From: Rhizobium sp. Q54
Lineage (GTDB): Bacteria; Pseudomonadota; Alphaproteobacteria; Rhizobiales; Xanthobacteraceae
NCBI GenBank assembly: GCA_945907045.1
Contig: CAMDSH010000023.1
Location: forward strand, 1 to 59,945
Direction of reading: 5' to 3'
DNA: 59,945 nt
Under the pieces are notes generated by a model, which worked only from the letters and a program-made list of their open reading frames with translations, had not been told where the DNA came from and made no database searches. A program made the translations under genes and the position numbers. Positions 1-8,786 of the stretch are shown in pieces (within the stretch, counting starts at the first letter, position 1; each line of letters begins with the position of its first letter).

Positions 1-116
1 TCGCCTTGATGGCCACGCACTCTTGCCAAAACTTATCCTGGGGGTAAAGTTCACTAACGGGTTGGAGGTCATCGCCAAGGCGAGCGACCTTCAGGACGAA
101 ACCGCCGCCTAAAAGA
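1..116. other. Left-edge segment, coding status unclear
   Basis: This segment lies beyond the break in the kinase gene and runs off the window. The plus strand has an open frame from base 2 to a TAA at 110-112, ending in ...KASDLQDETAA. The minus strand has a different open frame crossing the same bases (DLLGGGFVLKVARLGDD...) that starts just after a stop. Neither continues the kinase frame and I recognise neither. At most one can be real, and the plus-strand frame ends most naturally. It may be the 3' end of a gene that was joined to the broken kinase by a rearrangement. Confidence 0.25.
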
Positions 117-434
117 TCAGGCCGTCACCAACTTTAGGCGATAGCTCCGCGCTTCTTCCAAAAACGCTTTCAGGCCCGCTTCAAAATCCTGCGCGTCGCC
201 GTCCGATTTCGGATGCACCGTGGAGTCGTTGGTGCGCACCGCCAGTTCGTTCGGCAAAAATTCCTTGATCGCCACGGTTTCCCGCAGCAGCGTGTCCATC
301 GCGCGGTATGTGATGCCGAAGCCGCCGTGCCCGAGCAGCTCCTCGATTTCGTATTCGAGCAGCTTGGTGCCGTTCGGCAGCGCAAAAAGATGGCTGCCTT
401 TCTTCGAACCGGTGGACGTGGTCTGCTTACTCAC
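117..434 (-). pseudogene. Ser/Thr protein kinase, N-lobe fragment
   Basis: The 105-residue frame matches the start of a bacterial Hanks-type kinase. It has a Gly-rich loop GHGGFGITY (residues 35-43), the ATP-anchoring lysine in VAIKEF (K57) and a C-helix-like stretch FLEEAR (91-96). It then diverges to RSYRLKLVTA and stops. The HRD catalytic loop, the DFG motif and the whole C-lobe are missing, and the sequence downstream does not restore them in any frame. Such kinases normally need about 260 residues for the catalytic domain alone. It lies divergent from FHA and PP2C genes, the usual partners of such a kinase, so it is probably a disrupted member of that locus. A misassembly at the contig edge is the alternative. 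Confidence 0.7.
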
Positions 435-736
435 GACCCGTTATTCCGCCCTTGACGCAGACAATGCCCGCGCGATTTTGGAAGCCGTCGTTGATTGCGC
501 ATCGCGCCGGTCCGTCCAATTCCAGGCTGGCGCCCCAGAGGGCGTATTATTCGCAAGAAAATTGCCTAGATTCAATAGGGTAGCGGAGTGCAGCGCATCA
601 TCCACAGGGACCGCCCGAATTAAACTGGATGCCCGATCTCATTGCTAATGATAGCCTTTCGCCCGTTGTCATTGCCGCCTAGCCTATGTGGAATTTGCAA
701 ACACCTTTGTAAGCACCATTGTAGCGGTCCCCGATT
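435..736. other. Divergent intergenic region
   Basis: About 300 bases separate the kinase fragment (leftward) from the FHA gene (rightward). No supported ORF is present; the open frames here lack ribosome-binding sites and family matches. The region is somewhat AT-richer near 545-580 and 640-725 and should hold the two divergent promoters, but I could not pick convincing -35/-10 pairs. Confidence 0.5.
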
Positions 737-1486
737 ATGAGCCTGCTCTCCCGCCTTTTCGCCCGCCTGCCTTTTTCCAGCGCCCGCCCCGCAGCCGGCG
801 GCCACGCCTCCGATGCGGAAACGACTGACCCGAAGCGGAATTTGGGAAAGCTTTCCGACGACACCAAAACCATACGCATCAGCCGCTCGCCCTCGGGCCG
901 CCTCTCCTGGCCGGCACGCGATGGCGATGCGCCGCCGGAGCCGCGCAGCTCGCGCGCGCAAGCGCCGGTGGATAGCGACGAGGCGCCGACGCGGCTGGTC
1001 AGCGACGATGACCTCGCGCAGGCCGATACCCGCGCGCCCCGAAAATCCGCCAGCAAGCGAACGTCAAAAGCAGATTCATCTCCGCCGCCGCGCAGAGCCG
1101 AAGACGACGACATGACAAGGCTCGTCACGGCCGAAGCAGGCGGCGGCGACCCGGCCGTTGGATGGCTGGTGGTGGTCGAGGGACCGGGACGTGGGCGATC
1201 CGTTGAAATCGGCTCCGGCTCGAATTCCATCGGCCGCGCGCCGGGACAAAAACTCTGCCTGAACTTCGGCGATAAACGTATCTCGCGCGAACGGCACGCG
1301 GCGTTGATCTACGATCCCCTCTCCGCGCGCTTTTTCCTGCATAACGGCGACGTGCGCAATCTCACTTACGTCGGCCAGGAAGTCGTGCTCTCGCCGGTCG
1401 AGATCAAGGGCGGCGAGACGATCACGCTCGGAGACACGAAGTTGCGCTTCGTACCATTCTGTGGACCGCATTTCGGCTGGAAGTGA
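737..1486 (+). CDS. FHA-domain protein
   Basis: A 249-residue protein with a C-terminal forkhead-associated domain at about 142-245, a fold that binds phosphothreonine. Visible FHA landmarks are S-I-G-R (164-167), R-I-S-R-E-R-H (181-187) and a beta-rich tail ending in TLGDTKLRF. The N-terminal 140 residues are low-complexity and charged, with three acidic/threonine motifs: DDTKTIRI (41-48), DEAPTRLV (81-88) and EDDDMTRLV (122-130). Such motifs resemble kinase target sites, so self-binding or binding of the partner kinase is plausible (inference). It overlaps the downstream phosphatase by one base, so the two are translationally coupled. There is no signal peptide; it is cytoplasmic. Confidence 0.85.
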   Translation: MSLLSRLFARLPFSSARPAAGGHASDAETTDPKRNLGKLSDDTKTIRISRSPSGRLSWPARDGDAPPEPRSSRAQAPVDSDEAPTRLVSDDDLAQADTRAPRKSASKRTSKADSSPPPRRAEDDDMTRLVTAEAGGGDPAVGWLVVVEGPGRGRSVEIGSGSNSIGRAPGQKLCLNFGDKRISRERHAALIYDPLSARFFLHNGDVRNLTYVGQEVVLSPVEIKGGETITLGDTKLRFVPFCGPHFGWK

Positions 1487-2358
1487 TGCAAACTCCATCC
1501 GGTCAAGTTGCAGCAGGCACCGGAGTCTTCGGCGCGGCGATTCAGGGCCAGCGCAGCGAGCAGCAGGATTCTTTTCGCTCCATCTGGCTGGCGGCTGAGC
1601 AAGGTTGGCTGCTGATTATCGCCGACGGCATGGGCGGACATTCCGCCGGCGGAATGGCAAGCCGGATCGCCGCCGACAGTTTCGTCGATGCATTCACCTC
1701 GAGCCGCGCCAGAAAAATGGATTTGCAGCCCGCGTTGCAAGCCGCGCTCGATCACGCCAATTCGCAAATCGCAAAGGCGCAAGCCGCCTCACCCGAGTTC
1801 ACTGGCATGGGGACGACGCTGGTCGCGGTTTATATCTCGCCCAGCAATCTCGGCTGGATCAGCGTCGGAGACTCGCCGTTCTGGCTTTTGCAAAACGGCA
1901 AGCTGCTCCGGCTGAATGAAGATCACTCGCTGCGCGCGGTGGCGCGCGAAGGCGCGAAAGTCAGCGGAAGCATTTTGCGCTCGGTTCTCAATGGCGAGCC
2001 GATCCCGCTGATCGACTGCCAGGTGCCGGGCCCTCCGCCGGGCGCGCGTAATGTTTTGCTGCTTGCCTCCGACGGTCTTTTGACCTTGCAGGAAAACGAG
2101 ATCGCCACCGAGGCCGCGCGCAATGCCGGCAATGGGCCCGAAGCTGTGACGCGCTCTCTGCTGAAAGCAGTGGAAGATCGCGGCAAACCGAAACAAGACA
2201 ATTGCACCATCGTCGTTGCATTTCCTCCCGAAAGCATTGCTCCCGCTGTTGCCGCCGCAGCGCCGGTCAAAGCCGCGAAGAAAAAAGGCGGTGGCCTGCT
2301 TCTGACGATCATCGTTGTCGCCGCGATCGCTTTCGGCGTCTGGGCTTGGCTTTTCTAA
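1486..2358 (+). CDS. PP2C-family Ser/Thr phosphatase, membrane-anchored
   Basis: A 290-residue metal-dependent phosphatase expected to remove phosphate from Ser/Thr residues. PPM motifs are in order: EQQDSF (25-30), IIADGMGGHSAGG (44-56, metal-binding Asp47), GMGTTLVAV, SVGDSPFWLL, LLASDGLL and DNCTIVV. After a flexible Ala/Lys-rich linker it ends in one hydrophobic segment (LLLTIIVVAAIAFGVWAWLF), which would anchor it as a tail in the inner membrane with the catalytic domain inside. The ATG at 1486 overlaps the FHA stop (TGATG); a GTG one codon earlier is possible. It is the presumed antagonist of the truncated kinase upstream. Confidence 0.9.
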   Translation: MQTPSGQVAAGTGVFGAAIQGQRSEQQDSFRSIWLAAEQGWLLIIADGMGGHSAGGMASRIAADSFVDAFTSSRARKMDLQPALQAALDHANSQIAKAQAASPEFTGMGTTLVAVYISPSNLGWISVGDSPFWLLQNGKLLRLNEDHSLRAVAREGAKVSGSILRSVLNGEPIPLIDCQVPGPPPGARNVLLLASDGLLTLQENEIATEAARNAGNGPEAVTRSLLKAVEDRGKPKQDNCTIVVAFPPESIAPAVAAAAPVKAAKKKGGGLLLTIIVVAAIAFGVWAWLF

Positions 2359-2360
2359 CG

Positions 2361-5300
2361 ATGAACAAACCAGCCGCACCTCGATTGTTTGCGCGCGGAA
2401 CGCTTGCCCTCGCGCTCTGGCTGTTGCTCGGCGCAGGTTCGGCCCATTCGCAAGGATTTCCCGTCGAGGCGCGGGAAGCTTTTGACCGCGGCCGGACTGC
2501 CGTGCAGGCGCAGCAATGGCAGAAGGCCGACGAGCAGTTTCAGGAAGCTCACAAGCTCGCGCCGGATGTGCCGGATATTCTCCTGAATCTGGCGCGCGTG
2601 AATGACCGCAGAGGCGGCCGGGAGTTGATCGCCATCGCCTGGTATCGCGCTTATCTCACCGCGATGCCGGAGCCGGCCGAGCGCGACGCCATCAGATCCA
2701 GGATCGATGCACTCACGCAAACGGTCAATGCCAGCGCCAATGGCCTGATCGACAAGGCGGTGTCGGCAAGCGGCAGCCTTTCACCGAAGGACCGCATCGG
2801 GTCGCTGCGGGAAATCGCAGCGACACGGGCAAAGGCGGGCGATCTAACCGGCGCGTGGAATACCGCTTTCAACGCCATTTCGCTGGGCGCCGACAAATAC
2901 ACAACTTCATACATATTCAACGACATCGTCAGCGCCTGCGCCGCGCGATCTGACCTCTCATGCATCGACAACGCCATCAGCCGCAGCAGCGAAACATATG
3001 TCCGCGATGCCGCGCTCAGAAGCGCCGCCGTTTCGCTCGCCCGCACGAAGCAATTTTCCAACGCGCTGTCCTACGCAGGACGCGCGCAGAACGATAGCCG
3101 CGTGGACGCATTTCTCACAATCGCCGAAGAACAGCGCAGCGCCAAGGACGATAACGCTGCGCGGCAGAGTCTGCACTTGGCGATCGACGCGATGCTGCAG
3201 GCCGCCGCAGCCAACGCGATGTCTGGCTACAGCAGCGAGATTGGAAAACTCATTCAGATTGCTGCAAATCTCGGCGAGCTGGAGCGCACGTCACGCGCAT
3301 TTGACGACATTCGCGCGCCTGAAATCAGAGTCGCCGCGTTTCGGAGGCTGTCGCTCGCTTTCGCCCGCGCCGGCGACCGCAATCTCGCCCGGCAGGCTTT
3401 TTCGAAGGCTTTCGCGGCCCAGGACGACATGTTTCGCAACCGCGATAAAATGTACACCGCGCTTTATTCCATCGACGATCTTTTGCGGACAGCGAACGCG
3501 CTAGACGACACAGATTCGCTCAATCGTCTGCTCGCAAGCCACAATAGCGTGCTGACGAAATCCTTTGCCCATGACGACAACGCCAAAAATACGCGCGCCC
3601 AGGCGCTGGCCGCCGCCGGCCGGTTCAGCGAAGCGGAGTCGATCGCCTATCAATTGAGAGACCACGTACAACGCGAAAGGCTGGTAAAAAATATCGACAG
3701 CGCCCGTTCCACCCGCGTCGATTTTTTGGTTGCCGCCGGGCGAACTGACGATGCCGCCTCCGCCGTTAACGCGATCCAGGATACTTCCAACCGCGATTAC
3801 GCACGCAACAACGTCAGCCGGAGCATCAACTACCAGGCCGAGGATTTGATCAAGAGCGGAGAGCTTGACAAGGCCGATGCCCTGATTCCGAAAATTCAGG
3901 AAGACTATTACCGGAATGCGCGCACTTCGGAGATCGCCAAAATACGTTCGGAGAAGCTGGCTGCCCTGATCAAAGCGGGCAATCTGGCCGCCGCTGAAGC
4001 CTCGCTCTCGCAGGAGCCCCGCGCCGGCGTCTATGCCGCAAGCCGGCTCGATCTTGCCAAAACATATTACGAACTCGGTGACCTGCCGGGGATGCGCCGC
4101 ATGCTGGAGGCGTCCGCGTCGTCGCTCTCGCGCGCATCCAATGTCACCATCGATCCGAGGCAATATGCGGAAATCTGCGCAGCGCTAGCCGACAATTACA
4201 TCAAGGCAGGCGACAGGAACGCCGCGCGGCGCATCGTCGAGGCCAGCGGGAAAACCGTCCTCGGCATGGCCGAACAGGATTCCAAGAAAACGGCGCTGCA
4301 AACCTTGGCCATCGCACATGCGCGAATTGCGAAAGCCGAGCGCGAGATAAGCGGCGCTGTCGCGGCAAAACCGTTGATCCGGCAAGCCATCGCACTCGCA
4401 GGCCAGATCAACGGTGCGTCCGAGCGCGCCTACGCGTTGTACAACATCGTCGATTTATTCCCGCAGGCCGGCTTCCCCAATGAACTGGTCGCGGCCGCCG
4501 ACAGCCTCCCGTCCGAATCTTACAAAGACTATGTTCTCGGCGACGCCGCCGCCGATTTCGCGGTCGCCGGCGAGACCGGCAAAGTGCTGCCCACCGCTGC
4601 CAAGATCAGCGACGCTTATTATTACCAGCGCGCCATATCGGCTGCGATCGCGGCGCGAGTTGCAAAAAACGATTGGGCCGGTGCTCTTTCTTTTGCGAAC
4701 GAACCGCGCGCCGCCAGCAAAGCAGCGGCCGAAATCGCCCGACTGATGCTCGGCGCCGGACTGTTCGATGAAGCCGCCAGCCTGGAGGCAAAATTCACCG
4801 GCACATCGGATGATGCGGTTTATTACTACAGCTCGCTGGCGAACTTGCGCGCGCGCAACGGCCAATTCGACGCCGCGCTGAAAGCCTTGCTGCGGATGCC
4901 AACGCCGATGATGCGCGCGCAATATCTTTACAGCCTGTCCGATACGGTGCGTAATCTGGCGGGCGCTGAACTCGCGAAAATGTTCACCGATGCCGCCGCC
5001 GCTCAAGCCGCAACGGCTGCGTCCGGCGGCGACCAGTGGGGCGTTTGCTCGGGGTTGCGCGGGTATCGCGCCTACGGCACCGACAACGAGGCAAAACCGG
5101 CGGGCGCTGGAATGTCGTTTGCCTGCTTGCCGGAAGCGCTCGCCATTGGCACGCAGAAAGAGCGCATCAACGCGCTGCAATCGGCGCTCCTGTATCCGGT
5201 ATTGACCACGCAGCCGCCACCGGGCGGCGCGCTCGCGCCGGTGCGGCCCGCGCTCAGCCGCTGGATTATGGAAGGCGCCGACTCAGCCGAATTGAGCACG

Positions 5301-7094
5301 CGCGAATATCAGGCCGCCTATGCCGCGACCGCGCTTGCGCGCGAAGGCGCCGTTGAACTGGCGATGCGGGTGACCGGCCCGGGAAACGATTATGCCCAGT
5401 CCGTTTATGTCGAATCCGTCCGCTGGCTCGTGGATTCCGGCGCGCGGACGATTGCGCAGGATTTCGTCCGCCAATTGACCAACAACGTCGAGGCTCGAAC
5501 CGAGGACAACGCCAAGGAGCGCGGCTACTCGGACCTGATTCCGGTCCTGATCGTTCTGGGCGATTTCGAACGCGCGGAACAATTCGCGCTGCGGTTTAAA
5601 TCGCCTTCCTCGCAAGCCTCATCGCTCACCCAGATCGCGCAGGCCGCCAGCACCGCCGGGCAAAACACGGTTTCGCTGCGCGTGCTGGAAAAGGCCAAAC
5701 AGGCGGCACGCAAGAGCGGCGACAATTCCCCGCTGCGCTTCCTTACGCTTTCGGCCGAGGCGGGCGATAAAAACATCGAAGCCCTCGTTCAGGAACTGCA
5801 AGTCCGCAAAGAAGAATATCCGAAGCAAACCATCTATTCGTCGCGCGATACGGTTATCCGCAACCTGTTGCGCTGGAAGCAGCGGGAGCGCGCGCTCACC
5901 TTCATCCCGGCACAGGAACAGGCGCTCGCCGAACTCGATCCTTCCTCGCGCTGGGCCAGCGCCAATGATTTTGTTCAGTTACTCGCCTGGGCCGGCGATA
6001 TCGGCCGCATGGTCAAGCTCGTCAACGAAGCGCCGGTCCCCGCCTTCAAGGCCGCGCTGCTGATCGCGAGCGCGCAAGGCTTCGCCAAAGCCGGCAAGCC
6101 GGACGACGCGCGCACGGCGCTCTCGCGCGCGCTTGGTGCCTTGCAAATCAACCGCCCCGACTTCGACGCCTGGGCCGATTATCAAATCGCGCTCGCGCAG
6201 GAAGAAACCGATCCTGAATCGGCGAACAAGCGCGCCACCGCCATCGCCGATCCGGAGATGAAGGCGCGTACCATCGCCGTGCTGGCGAGATCGCGCTACG
6301 CGAAAGAGCGCCTGCCCGCCGCCGCCGCGATTTTGCAGGCTGCCCCGCCCTCTTCGCTCATCGACATACAGCTGCCGAGAGCCGTGCGTTATCTCGCCGG
6401 CAAGAACGATCTCGACGGTGCGCATGCGCTGATCGCAAAAGCGGCGCATCCCGTCATGCGCGACAAACTACGCGCTAACACGGCGCTCGCGCTCGCCCGT
6501 CTCGGCAACGCGCAGGCCGCGCTCACGGAAGCCAACAGCGTCGAAGATTCCGCGAACCGCGCCTATGCGCTCATAGATGTAAGCGAAGCGCTGATCGCGC
6601 GCGCCAACAAGGATCGCACCGACATTTCCTATTTCGCGCAGCTTGGCTACTTTTCCGCCGCCAAGCTCGCCGACACCATTGCCGGCGATGCCATCAAGGC
6701 CGATGTCCTCGCCGGCGTCGCGCAGGGCCAGGAGAAACTCGATCCCGCCGCAGCCTCCGCCACGAGAGCGCGCGCGGAAACCGCCGCCGGCACAATCGCC
6801 GACAGCCGGGCGCGTGAAGCCGCGCAACTCTGGGCAAAATGGCAACAGCCCCCGCGCAGGCCGGATGCCATGACCATCACCGAACGAAACGAATGGATCA
6901 GCCGCGTGCGTTACAGCCTGACCGATCAGATCTTCACCAATTTCGACGCCTTCGTTGAAACGATCGCATCCAAGCCCGCCGCCCAGATGGTCTCGTCTTA
7001 TCTCAGCGCATCCGGCAAATTGGCCGAAACAGCCACGGCGATGAACAAGCAGGCCACCGATTGGGTTGAAAAGCGGAAAAAGAATTCAAACTGA
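2361..7094 (+). CDS. Giant exported TPR-like repeat protein
   Basis: A protein of about 1577 residues from the ATG at 2361, two bases after the phosphatase stop. It begins with a classic signal peptide (Arg-containing n-region, hydrophobic core LALALWLLLGAG, cleavage near AHS|QG). The mature part is almost entirely alpha-helical repeats: TPR units are clearest at about 35-110 (AREAFDRGRTAVQAQQW.., LAPDVPDILLNLARV), followed by dozens of degenerate helix pairs with the pattern ALAxAxxGxxxxA. No enzymatic domain is recognisable. Its operon position suggests a periplasmic scaffold working with the phospho-signalling proteins (inference). The open frame extends upstream to 2202, inside the phosphatase gene, but that part is a shadow. 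Confidence 0.8.
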   Translation: MNKPAAPRLFARGTLALALWLLLGAGSAHSQGFPVEAREAFDRGRTAVQAQQWQKADEQFQEAHKLAPDVPDILLNLARVNDRRGGRELIAIAWYRAYLTAMPEPAERDAIRSRIDALTQTVNASANGLIDKAVSASGSLSPKDRIGSLREIAATRAKAGDLTGAWNTAFNAISLGADKYTTSYIFNDIVSACAARSDLSCIDNAISRSSETYVRDAALRSAAVSLARTKQFSNALSYAGRAQNDSRVDAFLTIAEEQRSAKDDNAARQSLHLAIDAMLQAAAANAMSGYSSEIGKLIQIAANLGELERTSRAFDDIRAPEIRVAAFRRLSLAFARAGDRNLARQAFSKAFAAQDDMFRNRDKMYTALYSIDDLLRTANALDDTDSLNRLLASHNSVLTKSFAHDDNAKNTRAQALAAAGRFSEAESIAYQLRDHVQRERLVKNIDSARSTRVDFLVAAGRTDDAASAVNAIQDTSNRDYARNNVSRSINYQAEDLIKSGELDKADALIPKIQEDYYRNARTSEIAKIRSEKLAALIKAGNLAAAEASLSQEPRAGVYAASRLDLAKTYYELGDLPGMRRMLEASASSLSRASNVTIDPRQYAEICAALADNYIKAGDRNAARRIVEASGKTVLGMAEQDSKKTALQTLAIAHARIAKAEREISGAVAAKPLIRQAIALAGQINGASERAYALYNIVDLFPQAGFPNELVAAADSLPSESYKDYVLGDAAADFAVAGETGKVLPTAAKISDAYYYQRAISAAIAARVAKNDWAGALSFANEPRAASKAAAEIARLMLGAGLFDEAASLEAKFTGTSDDAVYYYSSLANLRARNGQFDAALKALLRMPTPMMRAQYLYSLSDTVRNLAGAELAKMFTDAAAAQAATAASGGDQWGVCSGLRGYRAYGTDNEAKPAGAGMSFACLPEALAIGTQKERINALQSALLYPVLTTQPPPGGALAPVRPALSRWIMEGADSAELSTREYQAAYAATALAREGAVELAMRVTGPGNDYAQSVYVESVRWLVDSGARTIAQDFVRQLTNNVEARTEDNAKERGYSDLIPVLIVLGDFERAEQFALRFKSPSSQASSLTQIAQAASTAGQNTVSLRVLEKAKQAARKSGDNSPLRFLTLSAEAGDKNIEALVQELQVRKEEYPKQTIYSSRDTVIRNLLRWKQRERALTFIPAQEQALAELDPSSRWASANDFVQLLAWAGDIGRMVKLVNEAPVPAFKAALLIASAQGFAKAGKPDDARTALSRALGALQINRPDFDAWADYQIALAQEETDPESANKRATAIADPEMKARTIAVLARSRYAKERLPAAAAILQAAPPSSLIDIQLPRAVRYLAGKNDLDGAHALIAKAAHPVMRDKLRANTALALARLGNAQAALTEANSVEDSANRAYALIDVSEALIARANKDRTDISYFAQLGYFSAAKLADTIAGDAIKADVLAGVAQGQEKLDPAAASATRARAETAAGTIADSRAREAAQLWAKWQQPPRRPDAMTITERNEWISRVRYSLTDQIFTNFDAFVETIASKPAAQMVSSYLSASGKLAETATAMNKQATDWVEKRKKNSN

Positions 7095-7149
7095 AATCCG
7101 CGTCAGGTTCGATGTAGAATTACGCCGGAAAAGTTTTGGGGAATTTCGC

Positions 7150-7635
7150 ATGCGTTGCTTGCTTGTTGCAATTACTCTCGCCGGTCTGCTTACCGGAGCC
7201 AGCGCAGCGCTGGCGCAGTCCGGCAGCATGGGCGGGAGCATCGGCAAGCAGGGCAAAGCCGTCTCCGGCGGCGACGAGCGCTCTGCCCCGCCGGCAGCCG
7301 CGCCTGCGCCGAGGAAACGCAAGGCAGCCGTCACGCCGGACGATGGCGGCGACGATGAACAACCGCGCGTCAAACGCGGCGGCGGAAGCTGCGGGCGCGT
7401 TGCCGGAAACTGGACCGCGAACGGCTGGTGGAACGCAATCTTTGGACGCGGCGACGTGATCCTGCGGGCCGACGGCTCGGCGCGCCACAACAGCGGCATC
7501 GTCGGCACCTGGACCTGCAGCGGCGGCACTTTCGTGATGGATTGGAAAAACTGGGCACACGGCGAAGGCTCGCTGTCCCCCGACGGCAACATCATTACGT
7601 TCGACAATGGTGGCACGATGACGCGCGGACGCTAA
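7150..7635 (+). CDS. Small exported hypothetical protein
   Basis: A 161-residue protein from the ATG at 7150, 55 bases after the giant repeat protein and probably in the same transcript. It has a signal peptide (LLVAITLAGLLTGASAALAQ). A basic/proline-rich linker (RKRKAAV) follows, then a C-terminal beta-rich module of about 75 residues with repeated Gly-Trp strands (CGRVAGNWTANGWWN, GTWTCSGGTFVMDW) and a possible disulfide between its two cysteines. The module looks lipocalin-like or like a small lectin, but I do not recognise a family. Exported, function unknown. Confidence 0.7.
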   Translation: MRCLLVAITLAGLLTGASAALAQSGSMGGSIGKQGKAVSGGDERSAPPAAAPAPRKRKAAVTPDDGGDDEQPRVKRGGGSCGRVAGNWTANGWWNAIFGRGDVILRADGSARHNSGIVGTWTCSGGTFVMDWKNWAHGEGSLSPDGNIITFDNGGTMTRGR

Positions 7636-7640
7636 ATAAT

Positions 7641-8345
7641 TCAGCGCCGTGAAGCGTTCAAAGCCGCATCGACCAGCCTGCGGCATTCGCCAAGCTCGTG
7701 CAGAGCCGACTGCAATTTGCGTAAATCCTCTCGCGGCAGACCGCCGCCGGTCCGCGATACCGCAACGCGCTGCATCGGGGCGGGTGCGGGCATAGCCGGC
7801 ATCGGCGGCGCTGCATGCGCCGGCGAAACGTGCACCGGAGAAGCGTGCATTGTGCGGTCGGACGGCTCGATGCGCGGCACCGGCGCGCTCTGCAACGGCG
7901 GCTCGCGGCGTGATATGCCGCCTTTATCCTCGCTCAGATCGCGGCCGATCAGCGAAGGCAACCGGCCCAGAAGCCCGCGCTCGGCCTCCAGTTCGGCGGC
8001 GGCTTCCGCGGCCGCGTCGGTGGCTGCGAAGTCGTCCTCTTCCGAAGCCTGATGCGGGGGCTGTGGCGCGCCGCTCTGCCAAACCGCTTGCACGAATTTC
8101 GGCCCCTGCTCGCGCAAAATGCGCTGCACGCCGCGAATGGTGTAGCCCTCGCCGTAAAGCAGATGACGGATGCCGCGCAGCAGGTCGACGTCATCGGGCC
8201 GGTAATAGCGCCGTCCGCCGCCGCGCTTCATCGGTTTGATGTCGCGGAACCGGCTTTCCCAGAAACGCAGCACGTGCTGCGGCACTTCGAGGTCGTCGGC
8301 GACCTCGCTGATGGTGCGAAATGCGTCGGGCGCTTTGTTATCCAA
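7641..8345 (-). CDS. MerR-family transcriptional regulator
   Basis: A 234-residue regulator with an N-terminal MerR winged-helix DNA-binding domain at about 8-80 ([53 protein letters not shown]). The C-terminal half is low-complexity (Ala/Pro/Met-rich) with a short terminal helix and no metal-binding cysteines, so the signal it senses is unknown. The start is TTG, supported by AGGAG nine bases upstream. It follows ihfA on the same strand by 36 bases, the conserved order in Rhizobiales. It converges with the small exported gene with only 5 bases between stops and no terminator. Confidence 0.88.
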   Translation of the reverse strand: MDNKAPDAFRTISEVADDLEVPQHVLRFWESRFRDIKPMKRGGGRRYYRPDDVDLLRGIRHLLYGEGYTIRGVQRILREQGPKFVQAVWQSGAPQPPHQASEEDDFAATDAAAEAAAELEAERGLLGRLPSLIGRDLSEDKGGISRREPPLQSAPVPRIEPSDRTMHASPVHVSPAHAAPPMPAMPAPAPMQRVAVSRTGGGLPREDLRKLQSALHELGECRRLVDAALNASRR

Positions 8346-8381
8346 AGCTGCCTTCTCCTAAAGAGACAAAAAGCGCGCGCT

Positions 8382-8684
8382 CTACTCGTGCGCGTCGCCG
8401 TTGATACGCTGCTTGAGGATCGCCGAGGGCTTGAACACCATCACCCGGCGGGGCGAGATCGGCACTTCCTTGCCGGTCTTGGGGTTTCGACCGATACGCT
8501 GGCCCTTTTTACGCACGACGAACGAACCGAAAGAGGAAAGCTTCACCGTCTCGCCGCGTTCCAGGCAGTCGGTGATCTCTTTCAAAACCAACTCGACCAG
8601 CGACGCCGATTCCGTGCGTGAGAGTCCTACCTTTTGATAGACCGCCTCACACAGGTCCGCACGCGTTACTGTTTTACCGGTCAT
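8382..8684 (-). CDS. ihfA: Integration host factor subunit alpha
   Basis: A 100-residue HU/IHF-family DNA-bending protein. The start [11 protein letters not shown] is chosen because the family is about 100 residues long; the frame extends 10 codons upstream. The helical dimer core ([18 protein letters not shown]) is followed by the DNA-binding beta arm [12 protein letters not shown] (65-76). It would pair with an IHF beta subunit encoded elsewhere and bend DNA at promoters, origins and recombination sites. It lies 102 bases downstream of fabH in the plsX-fabH-ihfA-merR cluster. Confidence 0.95.
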   Translation of the reverse strand: MTGKTVTRADLCEAVYQKVGLSRTESASLVELVLKEITDCLERGETVKLSSFGSFVVRKKGQRIGRNPKTGKEVPISPRRVMVFKPSAILKQRINGDAHE

Positions 8685-8786
8685 CGCCTGCCCCGCTCTC
8701 GGCGAAGATATCATACTGAATTATCGACGATATTAGCTTCAACGGGGGGGGTCAACGGGGACGTGAGCCGAGTTTATGGACGCCGC

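Noticed and set aside
7949..8345. Long plus-strand frames across merR and ihfA
   Set aside because: They are antisense shadows with no ribosome-binding sites; the minus-strand MerR and IHF proteins are clear.
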